From contig CP053154.1 in NCBI GenBank assembly GCA_014607495.2, forward strand, positions 7,688,001-7,752,000: a DNA stretch of 64,000 nucleotides, given 5' to 3'. Below the pieces are notes generated by a model. It had not been told where the DNA came from, ran no database searches, and saw only the letters and a program-made list of their open reading frames with translations. The DNA is from Carposina sasakii (taxonomy: Eukaryota; Arthropoda; Insecta; Lepidoptera; Carposinidae). A program made the translations under genes and the position numbers. Position 1 is the first letter of the stretch, and every line of letters begins with the position of its first letter. Shown here piece by piece: positions 57,401-64,000 of the stretch.

Positions 57401-59659
57401 TGTATAAAATGTTTGTGTAATAAATAATCTTCTACTTTCACTGACATTCGATCAATGGTGATCGATTTAGAAAGGAGATCCGTAGACGTACAAAGGTCAC
57501 CGACAACATAGCCCAACCGTCCAGCAAGCTAAAGTGGCAATGGGCAGGGCACATAGCTCGAAGACCCGATGGCCGATTGTCCCGAAAGGTTCTAGAGTGG
57601 ATACCACGTATCGGCAAACGCAGCGTGGTAAGGCCACCCGCCAGATGGACGGACGACCTAGCCAAGGTTGCGGGGCATCGGGTGGATGCAGGCGGCTTCC
57701 GACCGGTCGGAATGGAGGTTATTGGGGGAGGCCTATGTTCAGCAGTGGACTTCTAATGGCAGAGAATGATTATGTAACAGTTTTTTTTCGGCGCGAACAA
57801 CAACAGCAACGTAAAGCCTAACAAGTTACCACGTGTAGGTACCTACTATTTTGTTAGGGCTCGCGTTAACACCCAACAGCTGCTATTGTCCCCTCCCCAC
57901 CCTTCATCGATATACCTGCAGTCCCTTGAGAGTTTGAAACCCAAGATCAAGTTCTTTTGTTCGACACCGTTCTAACTGGCAATGTTGTCTACAAGATTCG
58001 CACCTATCATCATCCGCGCCTACCGCTACACAATGGAGTCGCGCGGTGTCGGCGACGCGCGGCGACAACAGCCCCGCGGCGGCGTCCCTGCGCACGCAGT
58101 TGTCGTTCCCGGACGTCGAACGCACGCGGCTGGACAGCGACGTGGGCCCGTCGCTTAGCGCCGCGGGAAGCCAGACTTTGTGTGAGTATTGGCGGTACAC
58201 GACTGTTAAGGCTAAACTATAGAGTTTTCCGCAGGGCTATTATCTAATTTGCAGTAGCAGAGACGAAGCAATGCGATAGCAAAAATTGAGAATGTGTGAG
58301 CGCGGGGCGTGGGAGGAAACCTCACGCTCGTCCCGCGGCTCTGCTACTGCAAATTACGTAATCAGGAGGCCGTTTTTCTGATATTTCCTTGTCTCCTCAT
58401 TGAAAGCAGCTTCCTACACCCGATAGTTAGGGCCAGTGCCTTATCTGCCAATCTGTAGCGGAAGAGTTTAGACAGCGACGTGGGCCCGTCGCTTAGTGTC
58501 GCCGCACACGGGCCACCGGCCACAGCTACAAACGCCGCCACGAGAAGTTATGTATGAAAAGTACAGGAAATATGCCGATGGCGGCGTTTTGTGGTTGTGG
58601 CCTGTGGCCCGTGTGTGAGTAGATACTGGCGGCACACGATTTTTGACGTGTAATCTTTAGTGTTTCCCGTGGTGATTTCCAAAAATAGTAGTAATAGTAT
58701 AGGTATTTCTTATCTCCCAATCTGTAGCGGAAGTGTTTGCAGCGTGGTCAAATCATGTTATCCAATTTACCGTTGATTGACACCCGTAAGATAATCTAGG
58801 AGCTTGATTCGTTCGGGCATACATAAAGCGTGACAACAGATAAATATACTAACCTATCCCCAGCAATTTCAAGATCAAGCCTGCACTTGTGGGCGTTTTA
58901 TCTCTACAACTGCATGACGCTACTAAATACGTCACTGATCCTTTGCCCGCCAGTCCCGTTATGCTAAACGTGGTTATAGGATCTTTTTATAGATACATAG
59001 AGGCTAAGTGCGGAAAATGCCCGGTCAAACTAACTAATCTTTTCATGGTTCTGTCGTTCTCTGAATACCTCTTTTCGGGAACATGCGTGTGTATAATTAT
59101 GTATGTTGTACGTACATGTCTGATGCTATTTCTAATTCCAGTGGACGAAGTGGACGGTGATGGAGATGACGACATGGACGACTTTGACAGATTGCGGAGT
59201 ATTCGCGAACAAAACCGACGAGAGAAGTACATACAGAAGTTAATAGCGCGGTCTATTAGTGCACAACAGGTACTATTTACTTATTTTTGGTATTATCAGA
59301 AAAAAAAAGGAAATTGACAGACATCTTCATTAAATTATAGATAAAAATATATTTTATTAAATATCTACATCAAGTGCCGTTGCGATGCCGGTATAGTGTG
59401 TCGTGATCTTTATAAAAATCAGGAATATTCATACAATCTTGCAAAATAAATTTGTGATTTCATGTTTTGCTGATCTGATAGGTCCTTTATAGTAGGGCAA
59501 ATTTTATAACATTTCGCTTAACATGCCCCTTGCTTATTTCCTCAGGCTGCAGGCGAAATACTGGATAACGACTGCCTTTTAGAAGACTTAATGATGCAGT
59601 CAAATACTCTTAAGAACTCTGACAAAACTAAAAGTAACTCTAAAGAAGATACAACTTGA
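30444..59659 (+). CDS. Best1: Bestrophin chloride channel (Best1-like), 13 coding exons, 728 aa
   Basis: Exons: 30444-30514, 40677-40787, 42204-42375, 47583-47785, 49419-49587, 50935-51183, 52356-52676, 54014-54239, 54678-54825, 55327-55415, 57996-58181, 59142-59269 and 59546-59659. Phases agree throughout (2187 nt) and an in-frame TAA lies just before the ATG. The first ~360 residues are classic bestrophin: [12 protein letters not shown], the pore neck [12 protein letters not shown] (I77, F81, F85 match human I76/F80/F84), RWWGQY and [16 protein letters not shown], and the calcium clasp [11 protein letters not shown] (E309, D310-313). Bestrophins form pentameric anion channels gated by calcium; the Drosophila relative is also volume-sensitive. 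The tail (about 370-728) is variable, rich in Ser and Pro, with an acidic [13 protein letters not shown] run and a basic helix [13 protein letters not shown]. The exon 7 end is the weakest call (donor GTGCAA at 52677); phase-compatible donors exist at 52590 and 52616. The exon 11 acceptor at 57994-57995 is also tentative. Confidence 0.92.
30550..30715. repeat. LINE 3'-end fragment with attached hairpin
   Basis: CCATGGCAGTAGCCTTGTGG, GAGGCCTACGTCAGTAGTGG and ACTGCAATAGGCTG match the C-terminal and 3' UTR region of LINEs also seen at 39165, 44585, 51985 and 52200. At its left, GACCAGCAGGTATAT and its inverse form a hairpin around 30575. Confidence 0.6.
31187..31322 (+). mobile_element. tRNA-like body flanked by 32 bp perfect inverted repeats
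   Basis: The 31187-31218 and 31291-31322 arms (AATTTTTTCCATTTCTTTAT and its inverse) are exact inverse copies. The 72 nt between them form a tRNA-like sequence with GGCTCAGTGGTTAGAGCA and GTGGGTTCGATTCCCAC. The anticodon arm is not normal (loop too long), so it is not called as a tRNA gene. A 16 bp direct repeat, ATTTTATGATACATAT, lies at 31121-31136 and 31316-31331 and may be a target-site duplication. Confidence 0.7.
31406..31766. mobile_element. CAGGGTGTAAAAAGACAA MITE, copy 1
   Basis: It starts TACAGGGTGTAAAAAGACAA and ends CAACGTTTACACCCAGTA. Other copies are at 42854-43852 and 56496-56887. The TACAGGGTGT end and TA flanks fit a Tc1/mariner-type MITE. A poly(A)-rich middle contains TATGGAACCAACCTGGGAA. 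Confidence 0.7.
32412..33476. mobile_element. hAT-family element, 1065 bp, with perfect 8 bp target duplication
   Basis: The ends TAGTGATGGGCCGACTA and TAGTCGGCCCATCTCTA are inverted repeats with one difference. Both flanks carry GTTTTTTA (32404-32411 and 33477-33484). This combination of TAG-N-G termini and 8 bp duplication is diagnostic for hAT. It carries a broken BED finger but no RNase H-like transposase core, so it is non-autonomous. Confidence 0.85.
32633..32791 (+). pseudogene. Frame-shifted BED zinc-finger remnant of a hAT transposase
   Basis: The open frame of 52 codons reads [19 protein letters not shown], then C24-N-Q-C27, [20 protein letters not shown] and IKYI before a stop. 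The last BED-finger histidine lies in the next frame (SKHNELMPQ), so a small indel has broken the gene. BED fingers bind DNA and begin hAT transposases. Nothing of the catalytic domain follows within the element. Confidence 0.7.
33823..34563. mobile_element. Fold-back element with about 120 bp arms
   Basis: The left arm (ACGTCAGCCGAAAAGTGAAA, ATCTAAGGGTGATAGATAAC, AATACAGCTTCTGTAAATGG) recurs inverted from about 34445 to 34563. There are about ten differences. The 500 bp loop has no gene-like frame. Confidence 0.7.
38719..39850. mobile_element. Long non-autonomous element with GACTTCAAAAAGAGAGGTTA end, copy A
   Basis: 38719-39410 is nearly identical to 44100-44815 (GAACTCCGTCATTTATGAAC, GGTCTGATGATGG...). 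39690-39845 matches 45520-45680 (GACGTAAAGTTTCGAAGCCT, CGTACACGGCTTAACGCAAT). Between the two shared blocks this copy holds the MITE at 39426-39685. It contains LINE-tail words (CCTACGTCCAGTAGTGGACT). Confidence 0.65.
39426..39685. mobile_element. 260 bp MITE with about 90 bp inverted ends
   Basis: It starts CAGGGTGTAACAGAAAGGGT and ends CCTTTTTGTTACACCCTG with TA on both sides. Inward, TTAAGCGAAAAGCTGT and ATAGCCCACTATAGAGAACC are mirrored. Decayed pieces of the same family lie at 59390-59535 and 35260-35320. Confidence 0.8.
40788..42203 (+). other. Bestrophin intron 2, no further feature recognised
   Basis: The donor is GTAAAT and the acceptor CATTGTTTTCAG. Only ordinary AT-rich sequence is seen; the plus-strand open frame at 41041-41229 has no recognisable motif. 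Confidence 0.5.
42854..43852. mobile_element. CAGGGTGTAAAAAGACAA MITE, copy 2, split by another insertion
   Basis: It begins ATACAGGATGTAAAAAGACA and ends TGTCTTTTTACACCCGGTAT. Comparison with the uninterrupted copy at 56496-56887 shows that 43111-43697 is foreign. The host sequence continues from the ATGTAAAAAA tract straight to CGATAATATTAATGTAA. Confidence 0.8.
43111..43697. mobile_element. GCCGACAAGTGCGAGT-type repeat inserted inside a MITE
   Basis: It starts GCCGACAAGTGCGAGTTGAA, then CTCGCGTGAAGAGGGTTCCG. It ends in a GGGTTCCGTTTTTGTATTC and ACGTACGGAACCCT pair that mirrors the GGGTTCCGTACG near the left. This is a widespread lepidopteran repeat of about 590 bp. The overlapping open frames on both strands at 43533-43773 are by-products. 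Confidence 0.75.
44095..45715. mobile_element. Long non-autonomous element, copy B, with LINE insert
   Basis: The left end is AACCGACTTCAAAAAGAGAG and the right end GAGGAAGTCGGTTTTTCG, a short inverted repeat (ACCGACTTC) missing from the right of copy A. 44100-44815 and 45520-45680 match copy A at 38719. The middle (44827-45524) is a LINE 3' fragment found at the position that a different MITE occupies in copy A. Confidence 0.65.
44827..45524 (+). pseudogene. LINE 3' fragment: reverse-transcriptase C-terminal region, one frameshift
   Basis: The first frame (44831-45199) reads [34 protein letters not shown] and [15 protein letters not shown], the region following the RT domain of many insect LINEs. 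The reading then passes to the next frame near 45157 ([20 protein letters not shown] to a stop at 45362), so a single small indel breaks it. A TCATCATTATCATCATAATC simple repeat at about 45497-45522 marks the retroelement 3' end. The RT catalytic motif is missing, so this is a 5'-truncated dead copy. Confidence 0.85.
45716..47582 (+). other. Bestrophin intron 3, right part, no gene or clear element
   Basis: AT-rich intron sequence up to the acceptor GTATTTTCAG at 47582. No recognisable element or protein was found on either strand. Confidence 0.45.
47883..48033. repeat. Perfect palindrome, 75 bp arms, 1 bp centre
   Basis: 47883-47957 and 47959-48033 are exact inverse copies around a single T at 47958. 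The outer ends are CTGCCGTCATACGGAAAAAG and its inverse; the centre is CAGCATTATGCTG. AATA flanks both sides. It sits in bestrophin intron 4, about 100 bp after exon 4. It has no coding content. Confidence 0.9.
48034..49418 (+). other. Bestrophin intron 4 remainder, no gene recognised
   Basis: An AAATCAAATTTGTGAAAGA hairpin (about 49195-49220, TTTCACAAAT/ATTTGTGAAA) is the only small structure noted before the exon 5 acceptor TATTTACAG. Confidence 0.45.
50285..50470. repeat. LINE/SINE tail-type repeat, inverse of 8100-8320
   Basis: It reads CATCCGCGTGGACTACAGAA, GGATAAAAAGTAGCCTATAT, AAATCGGTTCAGCCGTTTTT and GATTAGCGTGCACAAACGCA. It is in bestrophin intron 5. The rest of that intron (49588-50284 and 50471-50934) has no recognised feature. 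Confidence 0.65.
51760..52310. repeat. Cluster of three retroelement tail fragments
   Basis: 51770-51845 is a CCGCGTGAAGGAGAATTTCG-type repeat. 51985-52035 and 52200-52300 both carry GCTGGACGTAGG(T/C)CTCCCCC and CTATTGCAG- or ATTGCAG-type words of a LINE 3' end (minus-strand translation [11 protein letters not shown]). They lie in bestrophin intron 6 just before exon 7. Confidence 0.6.
52677..54013 (+). other. Bestrophin intron 7 (left edge uncertain), no element recognised
   Basis: AT-rich sequence with no clear repeat. The exon 7 frame stays open to a stop at 52797-52799, so a read-through transcript would end about 40 codons after the chosen donor. The acceptor TTTTCGTCTAG is good and demands phase 0. 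Confidence 0.5.
55766..56167. mobile_element. hAT-type MITE, 402 bp, with perfect 8 bp target duplication
   Basis: It starts CAGGGTTCGAAATTATCAAG and ends GATAATTATCACTTCGAACCCTG-like; the outer 11 bases are inverse copies with little change. GTAGTACA flanks both sides (55758-55765 and 56168-56175). Subterminal TTATCAAGATAA motifs repeat on both sides, as often seen at transposase-binding ends. It is in bestrophin intron 10. Confidence 0.87.
56496..56887. mobile_element. CAGGGTGTAAAAAGACAA MITE, copy 3 (uninterrupted)
   Basis: It starts ACACAGGGTGTAAAAAGACA and ends GTTGTCTTTTACACCCAGTA. This full-length copy (about 390 bp) serves as the reference for the interrupted copy at 42854. Confidence 0.75.
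57425..57775 (+). pseudogene. LINE 3' coding fragment
   Basis: A plus-strand reading gives [40 protein letters not shown] and then [17 protein letters not shown], a common insect LINE C-terminal region. The reading frame breaks near 57680. It is followed by GAGGCCTATGTTCAGCAGTG, the conserved end of these elements. It is in bestrophin intron 10. Confidence 0.8.
58231..58372. mobile_element. CCTGATTAC-ended MITE, copy in bestrophin intron 11
   Basis: The left side is ATCTAATTTGCAGTAGCAGA and GACGAAGCAATGCGATAGCA. The right side is GGCTCTGCTACTGCAAATTA and CGTAATCAGGAGGCC. The core is GC-rich. It begins about 50 bp after exon 11. Confidence 0.75.
58467..58655 (+). repeat. Partial duplicate of bestrophin exon 11 and its donor, split by a palindrome
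   Basis: TTTAGACAGCGACGTGGGCC and CGTCGCTTAGTGTCGCCG repeat exon 11 positions 58127-58163 with few changes. After the palindromic insert at 58505-58614, GTGTGAGTAG...TACTGGCGGCACACGA repeats the exon 11 donor region at 58180-58202. The copy is not expected to be coding. Confidence 0.65.
58505..58614. mobile_element. 110 bp palindromic MITE
   Basis: It starts CACACGGGCCACCGGCCACA, then GCTACAAACGCCGCCA. It ends TGGCGGCGTTTTGTGGTTGT, then GGCCTGTGGCCCGTGTG, giving near-perfect inverse arms of about 36 bp around a 38 bp loop. Confidence 0.75.
59270..59545 (+). other. Bestrophin intron 12 with a decayed MITE piece
   Basis: Between 59390 and 59530 words such as CAATCTTGCAAAATAAATTT and AACATTTCGCTTAACATGCC match the 39426-39685 family. 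The exon 13 acceptor (TTATTTCCTCAG) lies right at its edge, so an old insertion abuts or supplies part of the last splice site. Confidence 0.5.
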
Positions 59660-59946
59660 CAGAAAACCTTTACATTTCCATGGGATTAGTCTCAGTGTTT
59701 ACATACAGTATTAACATTGTGATAATGTAGGTACTTATTTTATATGTTTACGTCATACGTGTATCACGTATGGTATGAATGAGATGGTGGATAAACTGCT
59801 TAATATGTGCCGCCTAAAGTTTGTATTTACCTACTTAAAACTATTTCAAATGTGCTGAGAAAGCTTTATAGCTGCTTAAATTTTATCCACTTATTATAAT
59901 ATTAATAATAGTAGCATACTATTTTACAAATGGCGGTGTCTGCTAG
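59660..59946 (+). other. Bestrophin 3' UTR region
   Basis: It follows the TGA stop at 59657-59659. No AATAAA occurs within the first 280 bases; the nearest, at about 60075, is inside a transposon-like stretch, so the poly(A) site is unresolved. Confidence 0.4.
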
Positions 59947-60443
59947 TAGTGTTGCCGATTGATAGTGGGCTATCGATTATTAATCGATAGGTGACCGATA
60001 GTAGGACTATCGATAGTATTAGCACTCTTTAATAGTATTGAATTAACACATTCAGAGGCCAATCTATACATTTAATAAAAATGTAACGTATCGCTATCTG
60101 TACATGGAAGATATATTAAAAAATATATTATAGGAGACCTTTATCAACGCACAAACGCACAGACAAAAATTCTTTTGGGTACAAAAGAATGATTTTTGTA
60201 ATATTTGTCTGTGCGTTTGTGCACGCTAATCTCGAAACGGCTAAACCGATTTCGATGCAGTTTTCAGGAATATATTGTGACAGCTCTTAACATATAGGCT
60301 ACTTTTTATCCCGGATAATTTCGAATTTTTTCTGTAGTCCACGCGGACGGTGTCGCTGGCGTCCATTAGTCAATAGTAGGTATATGTTATTTTTCAGATG
60401 AAAAAAAACGATAGTAATTCTATTCGATAGTTCGGCAACACTA
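59947..60443. mobile_element. hAT-like MITE with TAGTGTTGCCGA ends and a nested repeat
   Basis: The left end TAGTGTTGCCGATTGATAG and right end CGATAGTTCGGCAACACTA are inverted. The flanks TCTGCTAG and TTGCTAGC are similar but not identical. Inside (60105-60365) sits the GTGCACGCTAATCTC-type retroelement tail in a partly inverted arrangement (AACGCACAGACAAAAATTCT mirrored). Confidence 0.55.
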
Positions 60444-60837
60444 TTGCTAGCACATCAACTTTTAGGGATTTGAGAAGAATGAATAATAAAATTTATTACC
60501 GTAACATGTATTTTTAAAATTAATTATTCATTTTTTTATGAATTACTAGACCAACTGGAGCCATCTAAGAATTACAGATATTGTAGGGGGTTTTACGTAA
60601 ATCACACCAAGAAACATTTCGTTTTTTAAAATACTTACTCGATGGCCGTAACAAATGTTGGTCGTTGGTTTGTCCTAAATGATTTAGGTACCTACGTACC
60701 TATACGTGAATGCGGGCCGGGGAAGTAAAGCTGCCACGGCACACATTTACTTACATACACGCCCTTTGATTTAGGGTTGCCACCTTTTCTTTTTGCATTT
60801 AAAGTACATTGGCTATTATAGGTAAGAAAAATCCAAA

Positions 60838-61100
60838 AACCCGACTGCGTAAAAAAGAACCAAACTATGTACTCGTAATAATAAAAAAACTGAAAAGATG
60901 AAAACAAGCACTTAGATGTCCGGTGGTCTAGAATTCTATAATATTGTTATGGAATGAATACTATTGAAGAAAATAAAATATTTTCTAATGATGTAACATA
61001 ACAACTGAACAGCCGGGATCCATTGAAATATTAGCTTGGCTGTCGGATAATGGATCCCGACTGTTTAGTTCTTATGTTACATCATAGATTTTATACCTTC
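60838..61100. repeat. Truncated CCCGACTGCG element end plus palindromic MITE
   Basis: ACCCGACTGCGTAAAAAAGA to ATGTCCGGTGGTCTAGAATT matches the left flank of the 6.7 kb fold-back region in inverse order. It is followed by the 60958-61090 palindrome (AACTGAACAGCCGGGATCCA and inverse). Both pieces recur together near 6518-6790, so they probably form one family. Confidence 0.6.
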
Positions 61101-61142
61101 TCCATGCGTACAATACTTTATTATAAAGTACGAGTAACCCTA

Positions 61143-61310
61143 CCCTGATTACCTAGTTTGCATTAGCAAAGCCGAAGCAGCGCGACCGCGATAATTGAGG
61201 GTGTGCGTGCGCGCAAAGCGCGTTCGGCGGTTTCCCGCGCCCCGCACATTCTCAATTTTCGCTATCGCATTGCTTCGGCTCTGCTATTGCAAGTTACATA
61301 ATTAGGTGGA
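61143..61310. mobile_element. CCTGATTACCTA-ended MITE, most symmetric copy
   Basis: It starts CCCTGATTACCTAGTTTGCA and AGCAAAGCCGAAGCAGCGCG. It ends TCGCATTGCTTCGGCTCTGC and AAGTTACATAATTAGGTGG. The GC-rich centre holds GTGCGTGCGCGCAAAGCGCG. Confidence 0.75.
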
Positions 61311-62395
61311 CGTTTCGTTTGGTAGTGACTGATTTCGGTAGCAGAAAGCTTAGACAATGTAACATTATTTCTCGGTCGAATCGATAGATGCCATCGAAAC
61401 ATTTCCTCTAATAGGAAGCTTTAAGCGCGTTCATTAAAATGACGTGAAGTGGTGTAACAGCAATTGGTGAAAATGTTACAACAAACGTAGCGTCGTCGAT
61501 GCGAAACGATACTACATTGCCTAAGCACACATGTAGTCAGTTCACGCACACTCTGTTGTAGGTAGATAGATAAAATTTGTCACTTTGATTAATTGTAATA
61601 GAAAAATCGTATATTGTAAAATTGCAAGCTTTGTCAGACCACTGGAGTTGGCAGTGGAGTAAGATTTTACAGTTGTATAAATTAGGCTTAGGTAATCTTG
61701 TTTTGCGCGTAAGTTTAATGGTCAAAATGACTACAGACTAAAAAAATTATTTATAAGTTTACCTAATAAATCACCAAATCATTTATTTTCTACAAAATTG
61801 TGCAATTTTAATACATACTATTCGAGATATTTTTGTCTTTCATTAATTATGCACGAACTGAACTCGCTGAAGCCGCAAACTCGATCGAATTGAAAACTCA
61901 TAGGTACACCCTCTGAAAACGTATCATTGACTAAGGCTTAATTTTGCATTATGGCCTACACAAAGAGTCTAGTGTTCCATTCCCAGTAAAATGGTAAATT
62001 CATAATACATCTAATCGTGTCCGTTATGGTAGCGTACAGAAGAGCTATATCGAGTTGGTATGTAGCTCAGGCTGTCTGGACAAATATTCAAAATAGCTCA
62101 CATTTAACTAGGTCAATAGGGCACTTTATGTGACGGCTAAACGCCCTTATTTCAGAATTTGTGACGCTACAGAATCTTAGATAATTCGATCGAAAATGTG
62201 TCCAGGCGGCTTGAAAAACCACTTTTCGCTGGTCTCTCAATCTCGGTAACGGAAGTTTTAGACGACTTTTTACATATCAACGGGCGTCACATAAATTTGT
62301 GACAGGCATCGAGCTAAAAGTTTTGTGGTACGTGCAGCGGTTTAGTAGAAAAATGCAAAAAACAGTGTCTAGCCGGCTTGAATTTACGTATAAAA
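61311..62395. other. Intergenic stretch, no gene recognised
   Basis: 61410-61515 resembles 55660-55760 (AATGACGTGA, CAATTGG.GAAAATGT), a diverged dispersed repeat. No other feature was identified. Confidence 0.4.
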
Positions 62396-62469
62396 CTACT
62401 AACATTTAGTGACGCAATTTGTGACGGTAATATATTACCGTCACAAATTGCGTCACTAAATGTTAGTAG
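62396..62469. repeat. Perfect palindrome, 37 bp arms, no spacer
   Basis: CTACTAACATTTAGTGACGC is mirrored exactly around the centre GGTAATATATTACC (between 62432 and 62433). The surrounding DNA repeats GTGACG(C/G) words several times. Confidence 0.9.
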
Positions 62470-62520
62470 AGGAACCATATTCGAAAACGCTCCCATTATT
62501 GAGTTTCAGAGGGCTTAGTG

Positions 62521-62680
62521 TGAGTTTTCACTTCGAACTCGTTCGCTTTAACGTAAAGCGGCTAACCAATCATATTATGGCTATGTAATGTGATGTCATA
62601 AAAGTGAGAACAACGGCGCTACGTGATTGGTTAAACTGTTTACGTTTACGCGATCGAGTTCGAAGTCAAAACTCGCACTT
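62521..62680. mobile_element. 160 bp MITE with inverted GAGTTTTCACTTCGAACTCG ends
   Basis: The left end TGAGTTTTCACTTCGAACTC is mirrored at the right by CGAGTTCGAAGTCAAAACTC. CTAACCAATCA and TGATTGGTTAAAC continue the symmetry inward. Confidence 0.7.
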
Positions 62681-62748
62681 CAGAAGTGTCCAGCCAGAAG
62701 TTTTATACGTAAATAAAATTCAATATACCATGGTTTGGAGGAGCCAAA

Positions 62749-63051
62749 ATGTCTAGACGTATTAAGCTAGCACTGAGATTGCGATCCGGCCACTTGCCAT
62801 TAAATAAGTTCGCTTTTCAAATGAAAAAGATTAACTCACCGAATTGCACAACGTGCAATAAACCAGAAGATCAATACCATCTGTTAGTGGAATGTGTCCG
62901 GAACGAACCAAGTAGATCACACTTGCAAAACCTCGTTAAGTACAATGCTTTAGATTTAGGTATATTCCAGACTATTTTGGCGTTTCCAACCACAGATACT
63001 GCTAAGTTAGTTTATATGTTTGTATTAGACAGTATTAGAATTGAGTATTAG
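62749..63051 (+). pseudogene. LINE C-terminal fragment (RNase H end and zinc knuckle)
   Basis: The 100-codon frame reads LRLRSGHLPLNKFAFQMKK, then NCTTCNKPEDQYHLLVEC: a C-x2-C...H...C knuckle typical of the C-terminus of R1/Jockey-type LINEs. The frame ends at a natural-looking stop, but no RT or RNase H catalytic core precedes it, so it is a 5'-truncated copy. Confidence 0.75.
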
Positions 63052-63369
63052 TACATTAAAGTATTAAGACAGATGATCAAGAAAACTAGAGATCATCTCC
63101 ATAGCTGTCAGGCACTTGTAAATAGACTGGCTGCATGCACATAGAAGCTCACATTAATATCTGCATAAACACTAGACACTATAAATTTTCAAGTGGTAGA
63201 TGTACATATAACGTATAAATAATATAAGAAAAAAAAAAGTTCTAGGAACAAAATGTATTGACGTACAGTCACAAACAAAATGAATAAAATTATTTGTGAA
63301 ATTATAAACGGAGATATAGCGTTATTTTTATGACTTATATTTACTCACAATCACGTGTTGAAAAAGTAC

Positions 63370-63515
63370 ATATTGACGATGAAATGACAATACCTCCTAA
63401 CATTTTTTTAACAAGTCATTTTTTAAATTTTAATATACGAATATTATTGAATTATAAGTATATTGCATTAAAAAATGTTAGGAGGTATTGTCACTTCACC
63501 GTCGATATGACACTT
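63370..63515. mobile_element. Palindromic MITE, about 145 bp
   Basis: TGACAATACCTCCTAACATT and AATGTTAGGAGGTATTGTCA are exact inverse copies. Flanking TTGACGATGAAA/CTTCACCGTCGA extends the symmetry imperfectly. The 83-codon open frame across it is a shadow. Confidence 0.7.
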
Positions 63516-63747
63516 GTGAGCTTTGGTAATTACTACACTCCGCTTTTACAAGCACGAGCCAAAGGCGAGTCTCGTACATAATAGCAATAACCAACTTAGC
63601 TCACTTGTTTCATAATATACTATTAAGTTCTTTATATGTTCATGAGTTGCCATAACATATTAGTCATACTTGTGCATCAGTCCCAGTCACGGGCCTGTAC
63701 CAATGAATTTATTTCATGTACAGATTTTAATGTTGCAAATTGGTCTA

Positions 63748-63985
63748 GTAGGTAGTGACCCTGCCTACGACGCCATAGGTCCTGGGTTCTACACGCCGTA
63801 GGTGCAAACATTGATATGGTGAATATTAATCTTTGTTTCAGAGTCATGGATGTTTATACTTATCTATAAATTTATATACCGTTACTTAGTACCCACGACA
63901 CAAGACCTTAGGGATCTTAGTGTGGGACTCGGTTAATGTGTTGTGTAGTGTGTGAATATTATTATTATTATTAAATTTCTCACTT
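63748..63985 (+). mobile_element. tRNA-derived SINE, copy 2
   Basis: It matches 9372-9605: CTACGACGCCATAGGTCCTG, ACATTGATATGGTGAATATT, ACAAGACCTTAGGGATCTTA and GTGTGGGACTCGGTTAATG, ending in TTATTATTATT. The B box (GGGTTCTACACGCC) is more damaged than in copy 1. Confidence 0.75.
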
Positions 63986-64000
63986 AGCTCGTGCCTCGGA

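Noticed and set aside
57957..58247. Arginine-rich plus-strand open frame over bestrophin exon 11
   Set aside because: The neighbouring frame ([20 protein letters not shown]) joins exons 10 and 12 in phase and is less biased; this one is a GC-driven shadow.
63330..63581. 83-codon plus-strand open frame near the right end
   Set aside because: It runs straight through a palindromic MITE and shows no protein motif.
1..64000. CRISPR array, operon-type gene cluster or phage-like system
   Set aside because: Intron-containing genes and animal transposons show eukaryotic nuclear DNA; the tandem repeats lack unique spacers.

Overview
This is animal nuclear DNA, most likely from a moth or butterfly (inference). 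It is AT-rich, its genes are split by GT-AG introns, and it is packed with small DNA transposons, tRNA-derived SINEs and decayed LINEs of types common in Lepidoptera. Three protein genes can be assembled exon by exon with consistent splice phases. The rest is intronic or intergenic DNA that is largely repeat-derived.

Left part, minus strand, 2953-22830: a nine-exon gene for a 968-residue protein with an ATRX-type ADD zinc-finger domain but no SNF2 helicase. It matches the stand-alone ADD1 arrangement known from Drosophila. Its 11.7 kb intron contains a second minus-strand gene (8412-9940), a two-exon, 188-residue THAP zinc-finger protein. The same intron holds a 1.25 kb fold-back element, SINEs, a 1.18 kb DNA element with a tRNA-like insert, a second fold-back with 180 bp perfect arms, and a short tandem array. 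The intron between ADD1 exons 2 and 3 holds LINE fragments and a second copy of part of the 1.18 kb element. A 3.1 kb hAT-like element starts about 180 bp upstream of the ADD1 start codon.

Right part, plus strand, 30444-59659: a thirteen-exon bestrophin gene (728 residues as modelled), closest in layout to insect Best1, a calcium-activated or volume-regulated chloride channel. The pore-neck and calcium-clasp motifs are intact. Its introns carry many dated insertions. They include two hAT-type elements with perfect 8 bp target duplications, one with a broken BED finger, and a nested transposon pair. They also include two copies of a long element with different inserts, a perfect 75 bp-arm palindrome and a partial duplication of exon 11.

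The two main genes are divergently transcribed, with about 7.6 kb between their start codons. Nothing suggests that they work together: one is predicted to be nuclear and chromatin-bound, the other a membrane channel. The last 4.3 kb is repeats, including a LINE RNase H-region fragment and a SINE. I found no CRISPR array, rRNA, convincing functional tRNA or clearly new multi-gene system. The most unusual items are the in-frame, stop-free 78-nt intron inside the ADD zinc cluster, the tRNA-like body flanked by perfect inverted tails, and the very long palindromes.
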